Shown in pieces: positions 47,121 through 55,795 of a DNA stretch of 64,000 nucleotides. Both the position numbers and the translations under genes were made by a program. How positions within the stretch are numbered: position 1 is the stretch's first letter; each line of letters opens with the position of its first letter. The notes below the pieces were generated by a model that saw only the letters and a program-made list of their open reading frames with translations, did not search any database and was not told the origin of the DNA. This DNA comes from Neisseria sp. oral taxon 014 str. F0314. Lineage in GTDB: Bacteria; Pseudomonadota; Gammaproteobacteria; Burkholderiales; Neisseriaceae. The stretch is taken from NCBI RefSeq assembly GCF_005886145.1, contig NZ_CP040504.1, positions 1,364,001 through 1,428,000 of the forward strand, given 5' to 3'.

Positions 47121-47726
47121 TCAGCGGCGCATTGCTTTTTCGGCAGGGGTCAGTGCTTCGATGAAAGCCTCACGCTGAAAAATACGTTCGGCATATTTCA
47201 GCAACGGAGCGGCAGTCTTGCCCAATTTGATGTCGTAATAGTCCAATCGCCACAGCAGGGGGGACAAAGCCACATCAATCATAGAGAAATCATCGCCTAA
47301 GATGTATTTGTTTTTTGCAAAAGAAGGTGCCAGCAAAGTCAGACCGTTACCGATGGCTTCACGGGCTTTGGCTTGTTCTTTATTTGTCGATTCGGGAGTT
47401 TCCAAAACCTGCACAAGGCTGAACAATTCTTTTTCCATTCTGTACAGTACTAAGCGGCCTCGGCCACGCATAACCGGATCACCCGGCATTAGTTGCGGAT
47501 GCGGGAACCGTTCGTCAATATATTCGTTGATGATATTGGATTCGTACAAAATCAAATCGCGCTCTACCAAAACCGGAACTTGGTTGTACGGATTCATCAC
47601 GGCTAAATCTTCAGGTTTGTTGAAAATATCCACATCCTTGATTTCAAAGTCCATTCCTTTTTCGTACAACACGAAACGGCAGCGCTGGCTGAACGGACAA
47701 GTAATCCCAGAATACAATGTCATCAT
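47121..47726 (-). CDS. sspA: Stringent starvation protein A
   Basis: GST-fold RNA-polymerase-associated protein involved in stress responses. The 201 residues show MTLYSGITCPFSQRCRFVLYEKGM with the CPFS motif in place of an active GST residue, and the family-typical NPYNQVPVLVERDLILYESNIINEYIDERFPHP block. Two ATGs at 47726 and 47723 are possible starts; AGGAG lies slightly far upstream. It is co-transcribed with sspB, 19 bases downstream. Confidence 0.94.
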   Translation of the reverse strand: MMTLYSGITCPFSQRCRFVLYEKGMDFEIKDVDIFNKPEDLAVMNPYNQVPVLVERDLILYESNIINEYIDERFPHPQLMPGDPVMRGRGRLVLYRMEKELFSLVQVLETPESTNKEQAKAREAIGNGLTLLAPSFAKNKYILGDDFSMIDVALSPLLWRLDYYDIKLGKTAAPLLKYAERIFQREAFIEALTPAEKAMRR

Positions 47727-47918
47727 AATTCTTTAAACTCCTGCAAAATACCGTCTTTCAGACGGCCATATACAAACTTAATTGTGCAATTATAGCCGAT
47801 TGTATGTTCCCAATCTAGAAAACCAACGTAATCTATTATTTTATAAAAATATATTCCAGCATTACTAAAATTATATCCAACCGCAAGCAGCCGATTTTCA
47901 TATGCCGTCTGAAAAAGA

Positions 47919-47949
47919 AAAAGGCAAAGTCTTTCGACCTTGCCTTTTT
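47919..47949 (-). terminator. petABC operon terminator
   Basis: AAAAAGGCAAAG and CTTGCCTTTTT form a strong stem just past the petC stop. Directly beyond it is the only AT-type DUS I noticed, ATGCCGTCTGAA at 47902-47913. The remaining spacer to sspA is AT-rich and presumably holds the sspA promoter. Confidence 0.75.
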
Positions 47950-47965
47950 ACCCATTCAATAAAGA

Positions 47966-48754
47966 TTAATGTACGTCTTTCCAGTATTCTTTTTTCAGGA
48001 AATATGCCAACGGCAGCATAACGGCCAACAGGAAAATCATGACCATATACCCTATGCGCTTACGTTCAAGTTGAGCCGGTTCACCCATATAAACCAAGAA
48101 GTTTACCAAGTCGCGCGTATAGTCGTCATACTCTTTTTCAATGACTTTACCGTTAGGCAGACGGCGGCTGTGCAGGCCGGTCGATTCCCAATATAGTTTC
48201 GGAGTCAGGTTGCCGTGTTCGTCCTTGACCATAACGGGCTGGCCTTTGGTATCCAACTCAACCGCACGGATCCCCTGCTGTTCCCACAACGGATGCGGCA
48301 TACCGACCTTGTCAAACACCGTATTGTTCCAACCGTTCGGACGAGTCGGATCCTTATAGAAACCACGCATATAAGCATACAGATAATCCGCGCCGCGGGA
48401 ACGGGCAATCAATGTCAAATCGGGCGGTTCCGCACCAAACCATTTGGCCGCGTCTTTGGGATTCATCGCCGACAGCATGACATCACCCACTTTATCGGTG
48501 GTAAACATCAGGTTTTTCTTGATTTCATCCTCGGTCAAGCCGATGTCTCTCAGGCGGTTGAAACGCATACCGCTGGCCGAGTGGCAGGAAAGACAGTAGT
48601 TGGCGAAGATTTGCGCACCGTGTTGCAGGCTGACTTGGTCACGCAGGTCGATATCGACTTTTTCATAATTGGCATGGCCTCCTGAAGCAAGAGCCATACT
48701 CATCGGAGCTGCCAACAATAAGGCAGCAACCCAGTTTTTCAGAGTGTGTTTCAT
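47966..48754 (-). CDS. petC: Cytochrome c1 of the bc1 complex
   Basis: Haem-c subunit of ubiquinol-cytochrome c reductase. From ATG 48754 there are 262 residues: a signal peptide (about 1-23), the heme motif CLSCHS with Cys54, Cys57 and His58, and a C-terminal membrane anchor (about 228-252). The ATG at 48754 has GAGGG upstream; the GTG/ATG at 48769 overlaps the cytochrome b stop. Last gene of petABC. Confidence 0.95.
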   Translation of the reverse strand: MKHTLKNWVAALLLAAPMSMALASGGHANYEKVDIDLRDQVSLQHGAQIFANYCLSCHSASGMRFNRLRDIGLTEDEIKKNLMFTTDKVGDVMLSAMNPKDAAKWFGAEPPDLTLIARSRGADYLYAYMRGFYKDPTRPNGWNNTVFDKVGMPHPLWEQQGIRAVELDTKGQPVMVKDEHGNLTPKLYWESTGLHSRRLPNGKVIEKEYDDYTRDLVNFLVYMGEPAQLERKRIGYMVMIFLLAVMLPLAYFLKKEYWKDVH

Positions 48755-48768
48755 TTTCGCTGCCCTCA

Positions 48769-50118
48769 TCAGATGTATGTTGCAAACAGGTATGCGCCTA
48801 CCAGAGTAATGCCGGTGTAAACAAAAAACATGATTTTTTGTTTGGTCGTACTCATGGTTACGCGTTCCGGAACCGGTTGGGTTTTATCCAATTTGGTATA
48901 AAACGGCATACCCAAGAAGAAGGCGAAATAGATAAACGAAAGGATACGCGCAACCAACGTACGGGCATCGGTTGCCACCATTGCACCCAAAATACCCAAA
49001 CCGATGAACGAAATGATAAACAACACTAAAGCTGTTTTGAAAATCGGGCCTCGATAACGGACTGATTTCACTTCTCCGCGATCCAACCAAGGCAGTAGGG
49101 CGATCAAGACCACCGCAGCCCCCATGCCGATAACGCCCCAAACCTGCGTACCCAAGAAAGAAGGAATCGCACGCAAAATGGCGTAAAACGGGGTGAAATA
49201 CCATACGGGAGCAATGTGTGCCGGCGTTTTCAACGGATTGGCCGCGTCAAAGTTGGGGGCTTCGAGGAAATAGCCGCCGCCTTCAGGAGCGAAGAACAAT
49301 ACCGCACAGAATACAATCAGGAATACTACGACACCCAAGATGTCTTTAACGGTATAGTAAGGATGGAACGGGATACCGTCCAAAGGCACGCCGTTTTCAT
49401 CTTTTAGTTTTTTGATTTCCACACCGTCAGGGTTATTGGAACCCACTTCGTGCAAGGCGATGATGTGCGCCACGACCAAACCGATTAACACCAGCGGCAC
49501 GGCGATAACGTGCAGAGCGAAGAAACGGTTGAGGGTTACGTCGGAAATATTGAAATCGCCACGGATCCAAGTGGACAAATCGGGACCGATTACGGGAATG
49601 GCTGAGAACAGGTTGATGATTACCTGCGCACCCCAAAACGACATCTGCCCCCACGGCAGCAGATAGCCCATGAAGGCTTCCGCCATCAATGCCAAAAATA
49701 CCAGCGAACCGAAAATCCATACCAATTCGCGCGGCTTTTTGTACGAACCGTAAATCAGGCCGCGGAACATATGCAGATAGACGACGATGAAGAAGAAAGA
49801 TGCGCCTGTGGAGTGCATGTAGCGGATAATCCAGCCGCCCGACACGTCGCGCATGATGTACTCTACCGCGGTGAAGGCGGCAGGCAGGTGATAAGCATTC
49901 AGATTGCCGTCCGGCTTGTAGTTCATGGTCAGGAATATACCGCTGACGATTTGAATCACCAGCACAAGCAGGGCCAACGAACCGAAGTAATACCAGAAGT
50001 TGAAGTTCTTGGGCGCATAGTATTGCGCCAGATGCTCATTCCACATTTTAGACAGGGGGAAGCGGGCGTCCACCCAGTCTAACAATGCTTTTGCTTTGCT
50101 ATTGGTTTGGTTTGCCAT
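48769..50118 (-). CDS. petB: Cytochrome b of the bc1 complex
   Basis: Membrane core of complex III carrying both b haems and the quinone sites. The 449 residues give eight or more helices. The conserved GWIIRYMHSTGASFFFIVVYLH-type stretch near residue 85 has haem-ligand histidines, a second pair is near ALHVIAVP, and HPYYTVKDILG and PVWYFTPFYAILRAIP mark the Qo site region (PEGG replaces the classic PEWY as APEGGG). It overlaps petC at the stop. Confidence 0.95.
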   Translation of the reverse strand: MANQTNSKAKALLDWVDARFPLSKMWNEHLAQYYAPKNFNFWYYFGSLALLVLVIQIVSGIFLTMNYKPDGNLNAYHLPAAFTAVEYIMRDVSGGWIIRYMHSTGASFFFIVVYLHMFRGLIYGSYKKPRELVWIFGSLVFLALMAEAFMGYLLPWGQMSFWGAQVIINLFSAIPVIGPDLSTWIRGDFNISDVTLNRFFALHVIAVPLVLIGLVVAHIIALHEVGSNNPDGVEIKKLKDENGVPLDGIPFHPYYTVKDILGVVVFLIVFCAVLFFAPEGGGYFLEAPNFDAANPLKTPAHIAPVWYFTPFYAILRAIPSFLGTQVWGVIGMGAAVVLIALLPWLDRGEVKSVRYRGPIFKTALVLFIISFIGLGILGAMVATDARTLVARILSFIYFAFFLGMPFYTKLDKTQPVPERVTMSTTKQKIMFFVYTGITLVGAYLFATYI

Positions 50119-50136
50119 AATTATCGTTCCTTATTT

Positions 50137-50718
50137 TTATGCTTCGCCTACCAACACGGTGGTATCGCTCAGATATTTATACGGCGGTACGACCAAGTTG
50201 GTCGGTGCAGGAACACCTTTATACACGCGTCCGGCCATGTCGAATTTCGAGCCGTGGCACGGACAGAAGAAGCCGCCTTTCCAAGCCGACCCCAAATCTG
50301 CGGGTGCGACGTCGGGACGGTAGGTCGGCGAACAGCCCAAGTGGGTGCAGATACCGATGGCCACAAAGATATTCGGCTTAATCGAACGGGTTTCGTTTTT
50401 GCAGTTTTCAGGCTGCTGCTCGACTTCTGATTTCGGGTCGCTTACTGCGCCGTCGAGCGCCTTGAGGTCTTTGAGCTGCTGGGCGGTGCGGTTGACCACC
50501 CAAATCGGTTTGCCCTGCCACTCGGCAGTCATCATCTGCCCTGATTCGATTTTGCTGACGTCGATTTCGACGGCGGCACCTGCGGCTTTGGCCTTTTCCG
50601 AAGGGAAAAAGCTTGCCACGAAGGGCGTAGCCACACCTAAGGCAGCCACCCCTCCCGCCCCGCTTGTCGCGAGTATCAGGAAACGGCGGCGGCCGTTGTT
50701 GATTTCATGATTATCCAT
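50137..50718 (-). CDS. petA: Rieske iron-sulfur protein of the bc1 complex
   Basis: Transfers electrons from quinol to cytochrome c1. The 193 residues have a twin-arginine-like N-terminus (GRRRFLILATSG) acting as both Tat signal and membrane anchor, then the 2Fe-2S ligands in CTHLGCSP and CPCHGSKFD. First gene of petABC. The 120 bases upstream are AT-rich and probably hold the operon promoter. Confidence 0.96.
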   Translation of the reverse strand: MDNHEINNGRRRFLILATSGAGGVAALGVATPFVASFFPSEKAKAAGAAVEIDVSKIESGQMMTAEWQGKPIWVVNRTAQQLKDLKALDGAVSDPKSEVEQQPENCKNETRSIKPNIFVAIGICTHLGCSPTYRPDVAPADLGSAWKGGFFCPCHGSKFDMAGRVYKGVPAPTNLVVPPYKYLSDTTVLVGEA

Positions 50719-50842
50719 TATTCAGTCGTCCTAAAATTTTGGAAATACCGAGCCATTAAACAATGTAATTCTACCTAGTTTGCCGTGATACTCAAAGCAT
50801 TATTTAAAGTAAGGTAAAGTTTTTCTGATATATTTCAACTTT

Positions 50843-51592
50843 TCAGGCGGGATTCGGCTCGTCAAAACAACACCATACTACATCGAACCGTTGCGCCAAC
50901 GCTTCGCCCAACGCCCTGATTCCGTAGCGCTCCGTAGCATGGTGTCCCGCACTGATGAAGGCGACGCCGGTTTCATTGGCCAAATGGTATTGCGCCTCAG
51001 AAATTTCGCCGGTTACATATGCGTCGACACCTTCGTCGATGGCCGTCTGAAAAAATCCCTGCGCTCCGCCGGTGCACCATGCGATGCGGCGGATTTCCCT
51101 GCCGGCATCGCCGACGACTACCGGTTTGCGTTCCAGCTTCAGTTCGATACTCTGCGCCAATTGCGCCAGACTCTGCGTTTTTTTCAGACGGCCTGCGTTC
51201 AACAGGTTCTGCTCGCCGAACTGTTTTTCCAACTCCCAGTCCAGAAGTTTGGCAAGCTGCGCGTTGTTGCCCAATTCGGGATGCGCATCCAGCGGCAAAT
51301 GGTATCCGGCAAGGTTGATTTGGTGGCGCAGCAATGTTTCGATACGCGTTTTTTTCCACCCCGTAACCGTAACCGGCTCGCTCTTCCAAAACATCCCGTG
51401 GTGCACCAGCAGCATATCGGCCTGCTGCGCCGCGGCGAAATCAACCGCCGCCTTGCTCGCCGTAACCGACGTAACGATTTTTCCGATTTCCGCTTTTCCT
51501 TCGACCTGCAAACCGTTGGGGGCATAATCTTTAAACACGTCCGTTTGCAGCGTTTGGGCGCACCAGTCCAAAATTTCCCGACATCCAGCCAT
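50843..51592 (-). CDS. Nif3-like dinuclear metal-centre protein
   Basis: A 249-residue member of the Nif3/YbgI (GTP cyclohydrolase I type 2-like) family, which forms a toroidal hexamer with two metals per subunit. HHGMFWKSEP near residue 66 and SAGHHATERYG near residue 210 carry the expected metal-binding His and Glu residues. The start is ATG 51592 with AAAGGAA upstream. The substrate is unknown for most of the family. Confidence 0.9.
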   Translation of the reverse strand: MAGCREILDWCAQTLQTDVFKDYAPNGLQVEGKAEIGKIVTSVTASKAAVDFAAAQQADMLLVHHGMFWKSEPVTVTGWKKTRIETLLRHQINLAGYHLPLDAHPELGNNAQLAKLLDWELEKQFGEQNLLNAGRLKKTQSLAQLAQSIELKLERKPVVVGDAGREIRRIAWCTGGAQGFFQTAIDEGVDAYVTGEISEAQYHLANETGVAFISAGHHATERYGIRALGEALAQRFDVVWCCFDEPNPA

Positions 51593-51773
51593 TTGATGTT
51601 CCTTTCTTTTTCGAAAACAGGGCATGTATTTTATCCGAAAACCCGTATTCCGCCGCACCCGCCGGACATCGGATTACAAGCCGTTTCATTGTTTGACCGC
51701 CCTTCCCTTATGTTTACATGCCGGCGCGAATTATTTTAATATGCCTCCTTCCATCCGTAAGGCCGTCTGAAAC

Positions 51774-52706
51774 ATGGACTCCATCATCGAATTGCGCCAC
51801 CTCAAAACCCTGCTGGCGCTGGAAGAAACCGGCAGCGTCTCCCTTGCTGCCAAGCGCGTTTTCCTGACCCAATCCGCCCTCTCGCACCAAATCCGCGCCC
51901 TCGAAAACTACTACGACACCCCCTTGTTCGAACGCAAATCCTCCCCTTTGCGTTTTACTCCGGCCGGCGAACGCCTGCTCCAGCTTGCCCGCGACCTGCT
52001 GCCGCAGGTTGCCGCCGCCGAACGCGACTTGGCGCGCATCATCGAAGGCGAGGCGGGCGAGTTGCGGCTGGCGGTCGAATGCCATACCTGTTTCGACTGG
52101 CTGATGCCTGCGATGGGCGAGTTCCGCCCCATGTGGCCGCAGGTCGAATTGGACATCGTCTCCGGCTTCCAAGCCGATCCGGTCGGATTGCTGATGCAGC
52201 ACCGCGCCGACCTCGCCATCGTTTCCGAAGCCGAGAAACAAAACGGCATCCGCTTCCGCCCGCTGTTTGCCTACGAAATGGTCGGCATCTGCGCCAAGGA
52301 CCACCCGCTTGCCGACAAACCCGTCTGGGAGGCCGAAGACTTTATCGGCGAAACCCTGATTACCTATCCCGTTCCCGACGAAATGCTGGATTTGCTGCGC
52401 AAGGTGCTGCTGCCCAAAGGCATCAACCCGCCGCGCCGCCACAGCGAACTGACCATCGCCATCATCCAGCTCGTCGCCAGCCGCAGGGGCATCGCCGCCC
52501 TGCCCTATTGGACGGTGATGCCCTATCTCGAAAAAGGCTACGTCGTCCGCCGCCAAATCACTTCCAACGGCCTGCAAAGCGAACTCTACGCCGCCATCCG
52601 TGCGGAAGACGCCGATAAAAGCTACCTCGACAATTTCTGCCAAATCGTGCGCGAACGGGGCTTTGCCGACTTGCCGGGCTTGAGCGAACTGGAAATGGCC
52701 GAGTAA
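51774..52706 (+). CDS. metR: LysR-type regulator, MetR-like
   Basis: Transcriptional regulator of methionine synthesis, by family. The 310 residues comprise an N-terminal winged HTH (IELRHLKTLLALEETGSVSLAAKR, then LTQSALSHQIRALE) and an effector domain with VECHTCFDWLMPAM, which I associate with MetR. It is divergent from the Nif3-like gene; no target gene is adjacent. A complete DUS (51759-51770) ends three bases before the ATG and occupies the normal ribosome-site position. Confidence 0.85.
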   Translation: MDSIIELRHLKTLLALEETGSVSLAAKRVFLTQSALSHQIRALENYYDTPLFERKSSPLRFTPAGERLLQLARDLLPQVAAAERDLARIIEGEAGELRLAVECHTCFDWLMPAMGEFRPMWPQVELDIVSGFQADPVGLLMQHRADLAIVSEAEKQNGIRFRPLFAYEMVGICAKDHPLADKPVWEAEDFIGETLITYPVPDEMLDLLRKVLLPKGINPPRRHSELTIAIIQLVASRRGIAALPYWTVMPYLEKGYVVRRQITSNGLQSELYAAIRAEDADKSYLDNFCQIVRERGFADLPGLSELEMAE

Positions 52707-52723
52707 TTCGACACCACCATAAA

Positions 52724-52770
52724 GAGGCCGTCTGAAAACATTGGGTTCAGGTTTTCAGACGGCCTCTTCC
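52724..52770 (+). terminator. metR DUS-pair terminator
   Basis: AAGAGGCCGTCTGAAAA and its complement around a 13-base loop, 18 bases after the metR stop. The remaining 180 bases to mgtE hold its leader with no gene. Confidence 0.8.
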
Positions 52771-52953
52771 CGTTAAAAATAGTAAACCGCCAAAAAACAG
52801 GGTAGAATACGCCCCGTTTCCAACTCATGCCTGAACCAGCAGGCTTTTATTATGGACCTTCCCAGTTCGTTTTTACTGAACACTCCATCCGATTCAAACC
52901 CGCAATAACCATCCCGCCGAAATGCCTTCCCGCATCCGGCGGGCGGAGCATTT

Positions 52954-54408
52954 ATGAGCATCGAACAAACCCCTCCGAACCTTGAAAACGACGGTATCGA
53001 AAGCGACGTAGAGCGCGTTTCCGCCGATTTCGACCGTATCCACGCGCTGTGCGAAATCCTCTCGCCCGCCTTCCCGCAAATTGAGGAAGGCGGGCCGATT
53101 GAGGACGAGGCGTTGCGCGACAAATTTACCGAGCTGACCGTCCTTTTGAACGAGCTGCACCCTGCCGACGTGGCGGCGGTGTTGGAATCGTTACCGCCGC
53201 GCGAACGTAATGTTGTCTGGCTGTTGGTCACGCCTGAAGACGACGGCGAAGTGCTGCTGGAAGTGTCCGACGCGGTGCGCGAAACGCTGATCGAGTCGAT
53301 GGACAAAGACGAGCTTTTGGCGGCAGTCGATGATTTGGATGCGGACGAGCTGGCGGAGCTGGCGGGCGATTTGCCGCACCAAGTGGTCTATGAAGCCTTG
53401 CAGACGCGCGACGAGGAAGAGCGCGCCCAAGTCAAGGCGGCGATGTCGTATGAAGACAACCAAGTCGGTGCGATTATGGACTTCGAGTTGGTCAGCATCC
53501 GCGCCGACGTTGCCTGCGAAGTAGTGCTGCGTTACCTGCGCCGCTTCGAGAGCCTGCCCGACCATACCGACAAGATTTTCGTGGTCGATGAAAACGACAT
53601 CCTGCAAGGCGTGCTGCCCATCCGCAAACTTTTGGTTGCCGATCCCGAAGACTTGGTGGCAGACGTGATGGCGACCGAAGTCGTGCGCTTCCGTCCCGAA
53701 GACGACGTGGAAGAGGCAGCGCAGGCGTTCGAACGTTATGACTTGGTCACCGCGCCCGTGGTCGATGAAAACAAAAAGCTCATCGGCAGGATTACCATTG
53801 ACGAGATGGTGGACGTTATCCGTGAAGAATCCGAAGCGGACATGTTGAACATGGCGGGTTTGCAGGAAGAGGAAGATTTGTTTGCGCCTGTCTGGGATTC
53901 GGTGAAAAACCGCTGGATGTGGCTTGCCGTCAACCTCTGCACCGCCTTTCTCGCCAGCCGTGTTATCGGCGCGTTTGAAGGCAGTATCGAGAAAATCGTC
54001 GCACTCGCCGCACTGATGCCCATCGTCGCCGGCATCGGCGGCAACTCCGGCAACCAAACCATCACTATGATTGTCCGCGCGATGGCGATGGGGCAGTTGA
54101 CGGGGATGCAGGCGGGACGCTTGTTGAAAAAAGAAGTCGGCGTCGCTCTGGTCAACGGCATCATCTGGGGAACGGTCATGGGCGTGGTGTCATGGCTGCT
54201 GTACGGTAGCATCGGCATCGGCCTGGTCATGATCGCCGCAATGACGCTGAACCTCTTGCTTGCCGCTTCGGTCGGCGTACTCATCCCCGTCATCATGGAA
54301 AAATACGGCCGCGACCCCGCCTTGGGCAGCTCGGTGCTGATTACGGCGGTAACGGATTCAGGCGGTTTTCTGATTTTCTTGGGACTGGCAACGATGTTTT
54401 TGCTGTGA
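52954..54408 (+). CDS. mgtE: Magnesium transporter MgtE
   Basis: Inner-membrane Mg2+ channel gated by cytoplasmic Mg2+. The 484 residues follow the family order: an acidic superhelical N domain (with LHPADVAAVLESLPPRERN), two CBS domains (about 165-290), a plug helix, and five membrane helices (about 315-484) with PIVAGIGGNSGNQ, the pore signature. GGAG precedes the ATG. A long leader could hold Mg2+ control, but I see no M-box. Confidence 0.94.
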   Translation: MSIEQTPPNLENDGIESDVERVSADFDRIHALCEILSPAFPQIEEGGPIEDEALRDKFTELTVLLNELHPADVAAVLESLPPRERNVVWLLVTPEDDGEVLLEVSDAVRETLIESMDKDELLAAVDDLDADELAELAGDLPHQVVYEALQTRDEEERAQVKAAMSYEDNQVGAIMDFELVSIRADVACEVVLRYLRRFESLPDHTDKIFVVDENDILQGVLPIRKLLVADPEDLVADVMATEVVRFRPEDDVEEAAQAFERYDLVTAPVVDENKKLIGRITIDEMVDVIREESEADMLNMAGLQEEEDLFAPVWDSVKNRWMWLAVNLCTAFLASRVIGAFEGSIEKIVALAALMPIVAGIGGNSGNQTITMIVRAMAMGQLTGMQAGRLLKKEVGVALVNGIIWGTVMGVVSWLLYGSIGIGLVMIAAMTLNLLLAASVGVLIPVIMEKYGRDPALGSSVLITAVTDSGGFLIFLGLATMFLL

Positions 54409-54438
54409 GGCCGTCTGAAAAATTGATTTTGAGGATAT

Positions 54439-54484
54439 AAAAAGGCCGTCTGAAAACGGAAATTTGTTTTCAGACGGCCTTTTT
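54439..54484. terminator. DUS-pair terminator between mgtE and gpmA
   Basis: DUS inverted pair with A and T runs on both sides, serving two convergent genes. Confidence 0.85.
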
Positions 54485-54497
54485 AACCCGAATCCCG

Positions 54498-55181
54498 TTA
54501 CAGGTAGAATTTCTCAACCACTTTCAAATCATTGTCCAGTTTGTACACCAGCGGCTGGCCGGTCGGGATTTCCAGGCCCATGATGTCGGCGTCGGAGATG
54601 CCTTCGATGTGTTTGGCCAAGGCGCGCAGGGAGTTGCCGTGGGCGGCGACCAAGACGCGTTTGCCGCTGAGCAATGCGGGGGCGATTTGGTCTTCCCAAA
54701 ACGGCAGCACGCGCTCCAAGGTTACTTTCAGGTTTTCGCCGTCGGGCACGACGTCGCTGGGCAGGTTGGCGTAGCGGCGGTCGTTGTGGGCGGAGAACGG
54801 GTCTTTCGGGTCGAGCAGCGGCGGCAGGGTGTCGTAGCTGCGGCGCCAGATGTGGACTTGTTCGTCGCCGTATTTTTCGGCGGTCTGCTTTTTGTCCAAG
54901 CCTTGCAGTTGGCCGTAGTGGCGTTCGTTCAGCCGCCATGTTTTGACCTGCGGCACAAACAACTGGTCGGATTCTTCCAAAACGATGTTGCAGGTTTTAA
55001 TCGCGCGGGTCAGGACTGAGGTGAAGGCGATGTCGAACTCGTAGCCGTTTTCCTTCAGCTTTTTACCGGCGGCGGCGGCTTCGGCAAGGCCCTGCTCGCT
55101 CAGTTTCACGTCGCGCCAGCCCGTAAACAGGTTTTTCGCGTTCCATTCGCTTTGTCCGTGACGGATAAATACCAATTCCAT
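54498..55181 (-). CDS. gpmA: 2,3-bisphosphoglycerate-dependent phosphoglycerate mutase
   Basis: Glycolytic enzyme that interconverts 3- and 2-phosphoglycerate. The 227 residues carry the phosphohistidine motif [11 protein letters not shown] (His8), [28 protein letters not shown] and the second histidine in [14 protein letters not shown] precedes the ATG. Length and insertions fit the dPGM type. Confidence 0.96.
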   Translation of the reverse strand: MELVFIRHGQSEWNAKNLFTGWRDVKLSEQGLAEAAAAGKKLKENGYEFDIAFTSVLTRAIKTCNIVLEESDQLFVPQVKTWRLNERHYGQLQGLDKKQTAEKYGDEQVHIWRRSYDTLPPLLDPKDPFSAHNDRRYANLPSDVVPDGENLKVTLERVLPFWEDQIAPALLSGKRVLVAAHGNSLRALAKHIEGISDADIMGLEIPTGQPLVYKLDNDLKVVEKFYL

Positions 55182-55350
55182 GTCGTTGCTCCATAGGTGG
55201 TTTTAAAAGTGTTATTTATAACATATTTCCACCGATTCGGCTGGAAGTAGCTGTTTGTAGTTTGGTTTTTGTCAAGTACGGCCGCCATACGGTTTCAGAC
55301 GGCCTGATTCGGGCATATACTGTGGGCGGCTTTTTTACGGAGTACCGCTC

Positions 55351-55659
55351 ATGGACAAATCAAACAAACCCTTCGAAACCGAAGAAAAAGGCGTCGGCCT
55401 CTGCCCCGACTGCGCCGTCGAAACCGGCACGATATTCGACGGCACCGACCGCACCGCCGCCGTCAGCCGCCTTTTTGAAACCGAACAAGCCGCCGCCGAT
55501 GCGTTGGCGCACTACACCGCGCAGGCGCGCGAAGTCGAAAGCGAACCCTGCCGCATCGGCAGCCGTATCGTTCCTGAAAGCGGCGGTTTCCGGCTGGATG
55601 CCGAATTCGAGTTCTGCTGTCAGGCCGAGAAAGTCATCTTCCAGTTCAAAACACGCTGA
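55351..55659 (+). CDS. YfcZ/YiiS family protein (DUF406)
   Basis: A 102-residue cytoplasmic protein with CPDCAVETGTIFDG near the start and EFEFCCQAEKVIFQF at the end, the pattern of the YfcZ/YiiS family. Four cysteines in two pairs (CPDC, CC) could bind a metal. Function unknown. ACGGAG precedes the ATG, and a DUS terminator follows (55669-55702). Confidence 0.85.
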   Translation: MDKSNKPFETEEKGVGLCPDCAVETGTIFDGTDRTAAVSRLFETEQAAADALAHYTAQAREVESEPCRIGSRIVPESGGFRLDAEFEFCCQAEKVIFQFKTR

Positions 55660-55668
55660 CGTGCGATA

Positions 55669-55702
55669 ATGAGGCCGTCTGAAATTTCAGACGGCCTCAT
55701 TC
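55669..55702 (+). terminator. DUS-pair terminator
   Basis: ATGAGGCCGTCTGAAA against its complement with almost no loop, directly after the YfcZ-like gene. Confidence 0.8.
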
Positions 55703-55795
55703 TTTAAGACCCCGCCTCAAATAATCATCCTATTTAAAATCAATACGGGTTAAAATACCACCCAATCAAAATAACCGTTTCCACACATTGCCTCC

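Noticed and set aside
52771..52953. Mg2+ riboswitch (M-box) upstream of mgtE
   Set aside because: The leader is short and shows no recognisable M-box pattern.
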